Assembly: GCA_037178625.1 (NCBI GenBank)
Contig: CM074139.1
Span: 930,001-994,000, forward strand
Direction of reading: 5' to 3'
DNA length: 64,000 bases
DNA from: Skeletonema tropicum
Taxonomy: Eukaryota; Bacillariophyta; Thalassiosirophyceae; Thalassiosirales; Thalassiosiraceae
A model generated the notes under the pieces. It saw only the letters and a list, made by a program, of their open reading frames with translations. It did not search any database and had not been told where the DNA came from. This document shows, piece after piece, positions 1 to 10,206 of the stretch (the stretch's first letter is position 1; every line of letters begins with the position of its first letter). A program made the translations under genes and the position numbers.

Positions 1-958
1 GAAGAAGTGCGCACTTATCGTGATTCAAGACAAGTCAGTCGCAAAAAGCACTCTCCTCTCGTTTATGATGTCGATGTCTGCTACAATACCAATATTATCT
101 AGAGAGAGATGGTAAGTAGTTCACCAACCTGCCATCTTTTAGGAGCTCATACCGGACGTAGCGGTGGCATACTTACAACATGGTTTTGTAGAAGTGTCAA
201 TAAAAATTGTTGAGAAAGAAAGAGAGAAAGCAAGACCCAGAGAACAGTATTAGAAGATAGGTGTCTCTTCTACGTAATACTCTCTAGTATTTATGTTTCG
301 GCTCGGGCGGATAGGTGATAGTCTGGTGATAGTACTCCTATGATGCTTTTTGCCTGGAGGAAGAGAGGAACGGAGCTTTGCAATACAGCTAGCTAGTCTG
401 CACTTGTGATAACGTTTAGGTTGCGCTTGAACTTGTTGCTAACTTGTTCTGACATTGGCTCTCTAGAGAGCTTGAGATTGAGACGAGGTGCTCGAGCTTG
501 AGATTGACATATGATCTTTGTACCTTGATTACCAAGCCCAGTTTTATAGGAAGTTCTTCTCTTATTGGTGTGTTCTTGCTTCTTGCCTACATACACATCG
601 GCCACTCACGTCTCTGACTGAAGTGAGCACCTTGTTCTTTTGCATTCGAACTTATTTCAGTCTGTTCTCCTTGTTCGGATTCATACGTGCATCCATCTGC
701 TAGAAGTAGCACTCGTATCTGCACACGTACGAGGTTGATTGACCGCGCCTGTTACAGTGCTTCCTTAAGAACGCTTGTTTAAATAACCATTGTTGTAAGA
801 TTAAGTATCTCTAAACATACAACACCCTTTGTGCCTCGACGTCAATCAATAACAGCTGTGATCAAAATAGAAATTTGGAAATTTGGTATCCGACCTCTCT
901 AGATGTATGTACAGTTCCAATTGTCCTCCGATCACACATCGTCACCTAACACATTTTT
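1..958. other. no supported gene; intergenic
   Basis: I see no convincing coding frame, RNA gene or repeat here. The short open frames (60-70 codons on both strands) have no recognisable motif. The region lies downstream of the phosphatase gene that ends at 959. Confidence 0.6.
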
Positions 959-2791
959 TCACTTAGACCGAGACCGCCATTTCTTTTTGCCCACAATGAA
1001 GGCAGCTGTCATAGCAATGTACGGCAGAGCGGATAATGAGCAAAACGCAACAAACTGAACAGCTATCGCAGCATAATAATGAAGAGCTGAAGGCAATCCT
1101 CTATACGGCACACAAATCCAATCACTTGTACTTCTTCCAAGCGATGCAAAGTCCCCTACTTTAGCCGTCATTCCAGCTAAGTTTGTTACACCTGACAGCT
1201 CATCAAATGTCCAGCGAGCTTCAAGTTTTGGAGGTTCATTCTCTTTTCTACCAAAGACTCTCACTGTCACGGCACCGCTATCTGATAAAATATCTTCTTG
1301 TTGTTCATTAAAGTCGAATTCAAGCTCGGCGAAGTTTAGACCTAAATAATACTGTTTGCCAGCTATTCCATCACCTCTTCCCACCATCGCCTCTTCTTGC
1401 TGTCCCATCTTGCGTATGATAATTTCATTCCACGGGCATACGTAATGACATATCGTCATGAATGTCCTACTGACGAGATAGGAGTAGGGCCACAATGGCC
1501 AAGTGTGATGTTTGGGCTGACTCGAGAAGCTCGTGCCCCACGAGTGTGTCATTCCCGAGGTAGTAACTTCAATTAGAGGTCGTTTTGGAGGATGAGACTT
1601 CGCCTTTTCAACATCATTCCACTTTTGCACATCAGTTGATCTCATACAGTCCTTCCTCAGAAACTGACTCATGTGAACGTCTCCACTAATCAACAATGGA
1701 CTCTTCACTCCACTATTCAAAATCATATCATACAGCATATCTCTCGCTTCTGAAAATTTGCTCCATTCTTCAACAACGTTACCATCATTGGGGAACCTCT
1801 GGGGATGCACCTGGAGGCCAGATACAATGATATTTACTCTAGCGTGAGAGTTGTCTAATGCTGATTGAAACCATTTCCATTGCTCTGCACCAAGAAAGTC
1901 TAGCGCGGGAACCTCCATTGATCCCCTCTTGCTGTGAACGTGTTGCTTTCCCTTTGGCCACGGAGTCTTGTTCGATCTGACGTCTAATGCAAATACTGCA
2001 ACCGAATGTGTGGTGGAGTAGTTCACTGTTGAATGGATGGTTGATATGTTGTCAATCACGTCGGGATCAATCATTGCATCAGATTCTGGGACCCAGTGCC
2101 CACCACCAAGAACGCTTTCACCTTCGTCTGCGTTAATCTTTCGCGAAAAGTCGAACAATTGCACTCCATACACACCTTTGCCCTCAAGACTTCTTTGATA
2201 CATTGGGTCACTGAGTTTACTTCTGCCCTTCTTTTGATAACTGCTATCATTCTCAGTTGAGCGGCATGAATTTTTCTCCTCAGCTTCCTGTAATAAACAC
2301 TCTCTATCTTGTGTATCAGTATCACCATGCATAAAGTCAATGAAAGCCAAGTTCGATTCTTTCTTAAATTGATATGTAAAATCACCATTATTCTGCCCAT
2401 AATCGTGGTCATCAATAGTCCCAAATATAATGGGTTTACTACGAATCATACCGGTTGTTCCCATGCCATCAATATCCGATACATTCACATCAAACCCCTC
2501 CAAGAATTGCCTGTACCCCTCAACTTCCAATTGCTTGTCATACCATCCACGTATCACATCCGGGGTAGCTTCCACATGAATGCTTGGCGGCGGAAACGTG
2601 ACCATCCATCCCCCCTCAGCACGGTGTAGCCCCACCGCTGTCCAGTTTGAGCCGGCGTTACGATCGGCGTAGATGGCATCACCGCCCCAGATGAAGGCGG
2701 AGTTTTTTCGGGATGAGATAATTGGCCAGAGTGGTTGAGGGAGGGCTGGGTGGCTGCATGAACCGAAGGCTAATCGATGTGGGTGCGGCAT
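959..2791 (-). CDS. PhoD-like metallophosphatase with C-terminal membrane helix
   Basis: A 610-residue protein of the PhoD-type alkaline phosphatase/phosphodiesterase family, expected to hydrolyse phosphate esters with Ca/Fe-type metal centres. The family's motifs appear in order: GSCSHP near residue 10, a GGDAIYAD metal-binding motif at about 36-43, IDDHDYG at about 125-131, and ISGDVHMSQ near 367. A hydrophobic stretch followed by KKKWRSRSK at the extreme C-terminus looks like a membrane anchor with a basic tail. The frame stays open upstream to 2878, but only TTG codons lie there, so I use the first ATG at 2791. That start leaves no signal peptide. A hydrophobic stretch in another frame just upstream (around 2885-2945, MFAIVIFVPYRGYSW) could be a leader exon joined by splicing. 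The phosphatase call is firm; the N-terminus is not. An extracellular or endomembrane role in phosphate scavenging is inferred from the family and the helix. Confidence 0.82.
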   Translation of the reverse strand: MPHPHRLAFGSCSHPALPQPLWPIISSRKNSAFIWGGDAIYADRNAGSNWTAVGLHRAEGGWMVTFPPPSIHVEATPDVIRGWYDKQLEVEGYRQFLEGFDVNVSDIDGMGTTGMIRSKPIIFGTIDDHDYGQNNGDFTYQFKKESNLAFIDFMHGDTDTQDRECLLQEAEEKNSCRSTENDSSYQKKGRSKLSDPMYQRSLEGKGVYGVQLFDFSRKINADEGESVLGGGHWVPESDAMIDPDVIDNISTIHSTVNYSTTHSVAVFALDVRSNKTPWPKGKQHVHSKRGSMEVPALDFLGAEQWKWFQSALDNSHARVNIIVSGLQVHPQRFPNDGNVVEEWSKFSEARDMLYDMILNSGVKSPLLISGDVHMSQFLRKDCMRSTDVQKWNDVEKAKSHPPKRPLIEVTTSGMTHSWGTSFSSQPKHHTWPLWPYSYLVSRTFMTICHYVCPWNEIIIRKMGQQEEAMVGRGDGIAGKQYYLGLNFAELEFDFNEQQEDILSDSGAVTVRVFGRKENEPPKLEARWTFDELSGVTNLAGMTAKVGDFASLGRSTSDWICVPYRGLPSALHYYAAIAVQFVAFCSLSALPYIAMTAAFIVGKKKWRSRSK

Positions 2792-3397
2792 CGTTGTTAT
2801 TTGAGCTGCCTGGGATGGAATAAAGATGGGAGTACTTATCAATCTCACTTTTGTTGCGTTGCCATCAGTTTGCAACAACGGCTACCAACTGTAACCTCTG
2901 TATGGTACAAAGATGACGATGGCGAACATTGGGATCGCCCAACGGGCTGCTATGTTTGTAATTTTGTCGAGATTGGCTACATACCAAGCAAAGCAAGGGG
3001 AAACTTGGCAGCGCAGGTGAGATCCCTCTCTCTGGAACATGTATAATTCCCAAGTGGCCAATTTCGAGGGATCTACATACATACGAAGGAATTAATACCT
3101 TTTGTCTAGAGAAAGGTCTTGAGCTCCGGAAGCAGAGATACGAAGCAAGATTCCTGCATGCAAAATGTTGCACACATCACACATCGCGCACAAACAACCG
3201 CTTCATTCGGTGAGAAATTATGCTCTGTTAAATGGCATTCAGAAGGCTAGGACTTATTTCAGTACCAGATTACTATCTATCGAAGGAAGTTCTCGCTACC
3301 TTGTTTCTGGCTTGATCTTAAGATACTACTGCTCTCAATATTGCTCTGGCGATCCTCTACTCCCTTGGAAGTACAATCCTTGAGAACATTACATAGC
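2792..3397. other. upstream region of the phosphatase gene
   Basis: About 600 bases between the phosphatase start and the kinase remnant. The minus strand holds short open frames ending in a hydrophobic run next to the phosphatase frame, which may be a leader exon. I could not fix a clean splice pair, and nothing else stands out. Confidence 0.4.
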
Positions 3398-4311
3398 TCA
3401 CTCATCAACGGGCGGGCCCAAAGATCTCTTGATAAGCCACTTTTGATGATGTCTTGAATTGGTTGAGGCCATCTTCGTTTTTATGGCAAGGGTCTTGCCA
3501 TCAAATGTCGATAAGGCCCTTTCAAATTCTTTCCTCTGCTTGTACTTAGCAAATGGCTTCTTCAGATTCATGATCTCCCATAAAACGACAGGTAATGAAT
3601 ATATATCGGCCTTGAGATTATAAGGTTGATGAAAGAGCACTTCAGGTGAAGTATGTCTTGGAGTTCCCGAGCCACTCATCTCGTGTACGTCCTCGTCGGC
3701 ATCTCCATGCTGGCCGAAACCGAACAACTTGAGGTTTCCCTCTTTGTCGAATCCAACATTGTTTGGCTTGAGATCACGGAAGATGATACCTTGAGTATGT
3801 AGGTAATCAACTGCCTCTGCGAGAGAAGCGTCCACACCTATCCGACTGTGAATGAAGGGATCCACCTTCAACTTCAACAATGGCCGCCTTCTCCAACTTG
3901 TCTAAAGCCCCACCGCTTAGGCTCTTGCGCAATGACTTGAATGATCTTGATGAGACATAAGAGTTCTTAGCCCAACCTTTGATTAGATCTGCCAAAGTAC
4001 AATCTAGCTTCTCCAAGACGATGAAGAACTCGGATGCACCGTCGAGAAAGGCGTTGTGGCAGCTAGCAACTACAACGTGAAGCTTGATGATATTTGGGTT
4101 TGTAGAGTCGCTAACATCTCAGTTTCGTGGATAATGTCTTGGGGAAAAGGTCTCCGTCATCAGAATCCTCCAACTTCTCCTTGAGGCATTTCATCACGTA
4201 CTTGGCATCATTCTTAAAGGACTTGGCGGTCGCTTCTCTCTTCTTAATTTGTTCCTCTGTGTAAATGTCTGATTGATCAGTACACAAGTTAAAGTCTTGA
4301 ATGTCGTACAC
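3398..4311 (-). pseudogene. frameshifted protein kinase
   Basis: This is a serine/threonine kinase broken into at least three frames. Reading leftwards, 4311-4111 gives a lysine-rich N-lobe-like piece. About 4060-3880 gives the hinge (FFIVLEKLDCTLADLIKGW). 3880-3398 gives the C-lobe: a catalytic-loop motif FRDLKPNN, an APE-like TSPEVL, then ADIYSLPVVLWEIM for helix F. The frame changes close to 3860-3880 and again upstream. The DFG triplet that binds magnesium reads FGF (LFGFGQ), so even a repaired reading would lack the metal-binding aspartate. The hinge and catalytic-loop wording resembles a kinase group I associate with diatoms. An unrecognised intron could explain one frame change but not the lost DFG aspartate. 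Confidence 0.72.
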
Positions 4312-4845
4312 AAAAGAGAAGGAGGAGTATCAGTACATCCATAACCAACATCATCAGCTTCCGTCAAGGCACAAATTCCATGTGGCTGGTCAAAAGGATA
4401 AGACGACTAGGCAGCAGATTTCAAAAGTGCGCACTACAAAAGTTTTGTTCAGCGTCATATCGATCCCAACAAACCAGACGAAGAGCTCAGCTGGTGCAAG
4501 TCATCGTGGAAGATAGGCTGGTGGGCTTCGACAGAAGACTTATCGGCGAAACGTTGATGGTATTGCGTTGTAGCCCAACATTCGATGATGAAAGATCGAT
4601 GAACGATGAACCGAACGATGATGAGCTCGATAAGATTGAGACGCCCATTTTGTAGATGCGGCAGACGTAATGACAATCCTCTCATTTTTGTTGGCATCGA
4701 AAGTAACTCTCTAGAGTGGTAATCACATAACTTGTATTTATTTAAGCCAGAAGTGGAGAAGTGTGAAGTCCATTTTACTCGTACACAAAAAGAGGCCACG
4801 CTTTAGCGTCATCGATTCAACAGGAACGAGATGAATCTTTATCAT
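4312..4845. other. no supported gene; intergenic
   Basis: Open frames on both strands are short and overlap without recognisable motifs. This is the gap between the kinase remnant and the 3' end of the uronate gene, both on the minus strand. Confidence 0.5.
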
Positions 4846-7800
4846 TCATTTGAGAGATTTGTCCATGAATTCTGAGAAAGATCCTCCAAATAGTCTCCCT
4901 ACATCCCTTCGTATCTCCTTCCGGGTTGGTCGCCATCCTGAAGTAATTAGTTTTTTGTACTCTGCTGCCAAAACTTTAGCAATGACTGATCTGCTATGAC
5001 TCCATTTGTAAATAAGCTGGTCGACAACCCTCGCGTCACTGTGTTGAGCAGTGAAGGCAGTCCCCAGCATCTCGACCCTCATCTGAGTTATTTCTTTAAT
5101 TATGCTGGGATTATTATTGTACCACCAGCACCCATAGACGTGAAGATTGCGGAATTTTGAGGCCAATACACATGCCTCCTGTTGATTATTGCGAGATAAG
5201 AAGGTAGCAAGGAACCTTACTCTGGGAAACCTTCCACAAAGCCTCGCGAGTGTATTTGCATCAGCAAAAGCCACCATTCCGTCACCAGCAGATAATAAAG
5301 CTGGATTCACGCTTCGGTGTGCACCAATCTTTAATGCCAAAGGTAGGTCTCTTTCTTCACATACAGGCATCAATACTTCGGTCAGAAAGTCAGAGGACTC
5401 ATTGATGACACTAGGCAAGTTATCTGTATCTTCACAATCGTTGCAATCGTTTCCAGCTAGCTCAGCAAATGCAAACGGAGACTGAAGTGAACTCTCATTG
5501 ACTCCTTTCCTTGCTACACCAGACAATGTGCCACCACCTTCGCTTGGAGGCAAAGAGAAGTCGTGAGGGGTCGAAGCCATCAAGTATTCGGGTTTCATTG
5601 TATCGCACCAATCATGTAGGTATTTCCGAGCGTCTTCGAGGGTGGTGGCGTAGCCCGATGATTTCAAGGCGTTTTCGATTGTCTTTCTATCACCAGCAAG
5701 CAATGGATCGACACGGAGAGCAGACTTGAAAGTCTCCGGATATTCCTTTTTTATGGGCCTCCAATGTTGTGCTTCTGTGGAATCGAAGGGGATGTTGGTC
5801 ATGATTGCATACTTCACTCCAGCAGTTCTGTAAACCTCGCTGACAAAATTCTCAACACCTTCTGATCCTCTATCCCGGAAGCCATCGTAGAATCTCCTGA
5901 TTGCATCCAAATCACGATTGTCTATCTCATAGTGTAGTCCGAAAGCTTGTAACGTCGTCAAGACTCCTCGAGTGGCTTCTGAGATGGGCGACCTCTCAAT
6001 GAACAATGATCTCCAAATTAGATCAGCTTGTTCTTTTTTGTTCATAGCAAAAAAGGCCTCAGGGGTAATGTTAGCCGGAGCAGTCATGAAGTATTCAGAG
6101 ACCAAGTAGTGATAAGTGAGCATTTCATCAATGCCCCACAGACAAAGTGCACCGTGAGATGGTGGAAGTAGATGAGTGTGCAGATCAATAACTTCTTGGC
6201 CACGAACTTCACTCCACACGACGGAGTGAATATCTGCTGCTTTTACCTTCCTGTTCATTAGGCAGCTTTCTGCCGGAATAGATCCCACAGAGTAATGCAG
6301 AGGCTTGACACCGTCTTGAGCATGGATAGGAACTTCAGCGATAAATTGACAAGATGTCTCAAGGCCACTTGTATAAGCATGGTCACGTTGCAGCATTTCA
6401 ACCAACAGTTGAACCATATTGTCACCACTGATCATACGGGCGTACATCACCGATACGGCACTAACAAATTCATCCAACATCGTTGATTTGAACAACGAAT
6501 CTTCTTCGTCTGCATCGTCGAGTAATGATTGCAGATTTCCCCCCTGAGGATGCAGCAAATAATTCTTTACGATGCCATGGTATGCGCTAGGCTGTCTAGG
6601 TTCATTAAACATAGAAAGCGTTTCGGGTAATGTGACCTCTTCTCGGCGAACACCACTTGAAGTCAACATCATAGAGCATCGGAACTCATACCACCCTTCT
6701 CGTAAATTGTAGCGCAATCCATCGGCATATGATACTGTATCGTCGGCGCTTTCAGCAGAATCATCAACGACAGTATCCAACCAGCCAGTATATATTCCAT
6801 TGCGATTGTCAGGCTGGTTTGATGACTTGCCTTTACTTGAAGGAGTAATGAATCTCAGAATGGCAGCAACAGCAAACGCCATGGACACAGATAAAGGATT
6901 CTCCCTCCCATTTGTTCTAGCACTAGCATTGATCAATCCCTTAATCGTTGGTCCCAAGCGAATGCCACACTTGGCAGCACCATTTTGAGTGATGAAAAAT
7001 GTAGAAAGTCCGAATTTGGGATGCAGTAATCGTTGCCTCCAATCTGCCCACGTTGCCTCTGTCTCCTCAGCGGATATACCATCACTAACAGCTGCGGCTA
7101 GAATCTGTGATTGATAGAGTGAATCGACATAGGCGAGAATATTTGCCGCTGGTGATGTTGGGGGGGAATCAAACGCTTCAGTATTCACCAACGCTGATAA
7201 TGACATTACATGTGCCACGGCTGTATGAGTCCCATTCGCAACACGCAACTTGAGTGCAATATCAGTTGACAATTCCTTGGGGCTGTGACGAATTTTCACA
7301 CCAAATTTAGACTGACTTTCACCGTGAGACATCCACTCTGGCAAATCTCTCCCCGTATCACAGATTACAAGTGCTTTCATTGGGAGGGGTTCGCATAGCG
7401 GAACTAATCCATTGGAGTTTGGTCTTGAAGATGTAATTCGATCTACCATTGTGTTCAGAAAGGCAACTTTACTTTGAAGAAAGTCAACGAACCCCTCGTT
7501 GTCACTGTAAATATCCCTTCCATTCTGCATGATGTGATCTCGAATCACATCCCCATTGTTGGGCACATTGTCTGTATTAATAATACATATCTTTCCATTT
7601 GGATTTGGACATTGCAAAATATCCGTAGCTGCACTCATTCGAGTGTATACTTTGAATAACAGCTCAGTCAAATCAACCATACACTGATTACTCGCATGCT
7701 GTAATCCAGCTTCAGTGACACCCACACCAATCACCGTCAGAGAATTGATTCTGGACACGAGAATATCCATGAGATGGGATCGTCCATCAGCAGTGCCAAG

Positions 7801-8094
7801 AGTGCCGGCGGCGTAAATTTCAATATCAGAAGTGGTTGTTGTCCCATCAAACTCAACTGTATCTACAGGATACGTCAATACTTTTGACATATTATTGTCA
7901 TTATCGGCACCATCTTTGAAGGAATCGAGAAATGTCCGACCACGAGTTTGAAAGACACACGGCTTCGAACGAGATGAAAGGAGGGGGACGAGGACGCTGC
8001 GTAGAAATCGGCCGGAGCCGATGCAGATTGCGTCAATTTCTTGGCCGCCGGTACCGGCGGCTTCAGAGATGGCGATGTCAGTTGCAGTCATCAT
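4846..8094 (-). CDS. fructuronate reductase-like / uronate isomerase fusion
   Basis: A 1,082-residue protein with two enzyme halves. Residues about 20-520 resemble the mannitol dehydrogenase/fructuronate reductase (UxuB) family: a nucleotide-binding start IDAICIGSGRFLRS, then GVTEAGLQ and NTDNVPNNG (about residues 173-181). Residues about 620-1082 match the uronate isomerase (UxaC) family of the amidohydrolase superfamily, with the metal-binding DLHTHL at about 637, CWWYNNNPSIIKEIT near 986 and QHSDARVVDQLIYKW near 1016. In bacteria UxaC converts D-glucuronate to D-fructuronate and UxuB reduces that to D-mannonate, so consecutive steps are joined in reverse order on one chain. The open frame reaches 8145 from a TTG; the first ATG pair is at 8094/8091. 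I see no intron and no clear targeting peptide. The isomerase half is the firmer assignment; the substrate of the reductase half (fructuronate, tagaturonate or another polyol) is inferred. Confidence 0.85.
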   Translation of the reverse strand: MMTATDIAISEAAGTGGQEIDAICIGSGRFLRSVLVPLLSSRSKPCVFQTRGRTFLDSFKDGADNDNNMSKVLTYPVDTVEFDGTTTTSDIEIYAAGTLGTADGRSHLMDILVSRINSLTVIGVGVTEAGLQHASNQCMVDLTELLFKVYTRMSAATDILQCPNPNGKICIINTDNVPNNGDVIRDHIMQNGRDIYSDNEGFVDFLQSKVAFLNTMVDRITSSRPNSNGLVPLCEPLPMKALVICDTGRDLPEWMSHGESQSKFGVKIRHSPKELSTDIALKLRVANGTHTAVAHVMSLSALVNTEAFDSPPTSPAANILAYVDSLYQSQILAAAVSDGISAEETEATWADWRQRLLHPKFGLSTFFITQNGAAKCGIRLGPTIKGLINASARTNGRENPLSVSMAFAVAAILRFITPSSKGKSSNQPDNRNGIYTGWLDTVVDDSAESADDTVSYADGLRYNLREGWYEFRCSMMLTSSGVRREEVTLPETLSMFNEPRQPSAYHGIVKNYLLHPQGGNLQSLLDDADEEDSLFKSTMLDEFVSAVSVMYARMISGDNMVQLLVEMLQRDHAYTSGLETSCQFIAEVPIHAQDGVKPLHYSVGSIPAESCLMNRKVKAADIHSVVWSEVRGQEVIDLHTHLLPPSHGALCLWGIDEMLTYHYLVSEYFMTAPANITPEAFFAMNKKEQADLIWRSLFIERSPISEATRGVLTTLQAFGLHYEIDNRDLDAIRRFYDGFRDRGSEGVENFVSEVYRTAGVKYAIMTNIPFDSTEAQHWRPIKKEYPETFKSALRVDPLLAGDRKTIENALKSSGYATTLEDARKYLHDWCDTMKPEYLMASTPHDFSLPPSEGGGTLSGVARKGVNESSLQSPFAFAELAGNDCNDCEDTDNLPSVINESSDFLTEVLMPVCEERDLPLALKIGAHRSVNPALLSAGDGMVAFADANTLARLCGRFPRVRFLATFLSRNNQQEACVLASKFRNLHVYGCWWYNNNPSIIKEITQMRVEMLGTAFTAQHSDARVVDQLIYKWSHSRSVIAKVLAAEYKKLITSGWRPTRKEIRRDVGRLFGGSFSEFMDKSLK

Positions 8095-8352
8095 TGAGGT
8101 AGGGCACAAGTACTTGGGTTGACGAGCGCTTGGTATATAGCACAATCAGCAACACGCAAAGCGAAGGCAGGAAGAGTCTGCTGAAGAGCATCTGCCATCT
8201 GCCATCTGCAAATCTAGAGCTATGATCGAAGCAAGATTTTGAGAAGTGCAGCGCACTTTTGGCGGGCCAAGATTCTTCGCAAGCTGTGTCACTATGACAC
8301 GCGAACATATTTGGGGAAAATGTAGGTAAGTAATAAGTATCAACTGGCAATG

Positions 8353-8504
8353 GTTTGACTATCTGTTTGTTGATCAATAGGTATGGTTGGAGACAACACC
8401 GGCGCTTTCGTTGATTTAATTATTATTTTTTTTTACGTCAGAGTCCTGTTGACGTTGCCTCGCTTCCTCTTCCGGCGCTCCTTGGTAGCAATTGGCATCG
8501 TCAT
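8353..8504 (-). pseudogene. truncated 5' end of 2OG-Fe(II) oxygenase gene
   Basis: This is the inverted copy of the first 51 codons of the intact oxygenase gene at 48813. Similarity runs from the ATG to the codons for NKQIVK and then stops dead, which marks the outer breakpoint of the duplication. One base is missing near the start relative to the intact copy (GCTACC against GCATACC), so the piece is also out of frame. Its upstream region is shorter than that of the intact gene by roughly 200 bases. It cannot encode an oxygenase. Confidence 0.88.
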
Positions 8505-8980
8505 GGTGGTGATTTCGTTTTCTTCGCTTTGTGAGGTGTGGATGAAGGGTGAAACAGGCGGCGGGGTACTTAAAGTACCAATACTTATTGGTATCTCCAA
8601 TCTACATGTCGCTTTCATTCTCCTCGTAGGTAGCCCCAAGAAGATGTGCTAAATTACTTACATCCATTTGAAGCTTGTAGTGATCACTATCGACATGATG
8701 AATGACCCGAATCGAGCACATGTGTTGGCTGTGCTTCGTACATTGTTGATGCTAAGTTGTGTGCCAAAGATTGCGACGAGATGGACACAGAATCAATAAT
8801 TCAGTCGATGAGCAACCCTCCTATTTTTGTAGGAGGTACCGTACTGGTGAACGGGACATTGATATGATGTGGTAGTGTATGATAATGTAATGTAATTTTA
8901 TCGAGGTGAACCACAAGCTACATCACTCATGTAATTTGTCGTATCATGAACAAGATTGGTAGGTATGATTGCTCAATAAT
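8505..8980. other. non-coding duplicated flank
   Basis: This is the inverted counterpart of 48109-48812, the former upstream region of the 2OG-oxygenase gene, with many substitutions and indels. I see no gene of its own. Confidence 0.6.
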
Positions 8981-10206
8981 TTATGGCACGTATGTAGGAG
9001 GAGGAATCCAGTTTCTAGCAACATGCGGCGGAGGCGCAAATATAGCTGTAGTCTGAGGCTCGACGCTACCCGACGTGACATACTGCAGCACATGCAATGT
9101 TAACAAGCGAGAACGAGAAAGTATGAGCCAACAAAGCACATTTTCAAGCACTATGTTTCTGCATGATATCACTGACATAAACCAAGGAGAAACGTTCACC
9201 TTCATATGGAGTCACCCAATGTGGAAAGCGTCCATCTACTTTGCCAAGCTTCCTTTCGTGTCTATTTCAGCTGCTAGCAAAGGTGAGCATTCGACAGCGA
9301 TTCGATCACCACCACTAAACTCACCACTGGTAGAGCCAAGAGGAATAGAACAATGTAAAAGTTTCAGTCGTGAGGCAGAAGAACCGGCAAATGCAGCGAC
9401 AAACCACTCTTAACTCACAGCGATAAACCATAAAAGGGCCCAACATTATTTAGCGTATCAATATGAGGAGAACCGACAAATTTGTGAGTGACAGCCAGTG
9501 CTGTGAAACGCTCAGCAAATGCAGGATCAACCTGATAATTGGTGAGCTTAGCAGTCTCTTTCTTCGTTGTCACACTATCTTCAATGCCACTTCCAGGCAT
9601 TTGCAAAATCATATAATGCTCTGCTTTAATCTTGGAGAACGAGTGTTATGGGGCCAGTTCACTGCATTTACCTCTTGCAGCAAGGCGTCCGTCTATGTTC
9701 AGGGACAGGAATACCTTTCTCTTTCCGTGTCTCACGTGGCCCGCACTTCTCATAGCATGCTAAGACAATGTTGTCATTACGTGTGCCTGCCCTGTGTCCA
9801 GTAATACACCAAAGGACCGAGAGTTATTTGGCAATATCAACTCATATAATGAATCTAAAGCAGATTGCTTGAGCTTTCAATTGTATCGTAAATCTAGTAC
9901 TTTCAATTTGTGTAACGACGCCATTTCATTTACAGGAAGTTGTCGTAATCTCAAATGATTCGATAGTGCAATCAACAAGATTGATTTCAGAAGGCAATCC
10001 CTGGAGGCGGTTCCGTGATACATCAAGTAATGTCAATGCAGTTAGGTGAAAATTTGAGGAGGCATAGACTTCAAATTAATGCAGCTCAAATCTATTCTTT
10101 GTAGAGGCACAGATGGCCATTGTATTCCAGTATGTAGTCTTCTTCCCATAGATTGTTGTTGCATAGTTTGAGTTCACCATCGTTGATTTGTTTTACTATA
10201 TTATCA
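8981..10206 (-). pseudogene. LRR / 2OG dioxygenase-like pseudogene, left copy
   Basis: Read right to left, this is the inverted copy of the pseudogene at 46721-48108. It begins near 10206 with leucine-rich repeat-like sequence and ends in a double-stranded beta-helix dioxygenase-like part with an HxD motif (GSPHIDTLNN) and the distal histidine/arginine stretch. It shares the frame breaks of the right copy. It also lacks about 160 bases present at right (roughly 47133-47270); the junction shows CGG on both sides, consistent with a microhomology deletion. Residue differences from the right copy, for example 4 in the 65-codon segment at 9415-9612, show the two have drifted. Confidence 0.75.

Noticed and set aside
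2071..2629. Open frames of 117 (minus) and 106 (plus) codons inside the phosphatase gene
   Set aside because: Shadows of the phosphatase reading frame; translations have no domain.
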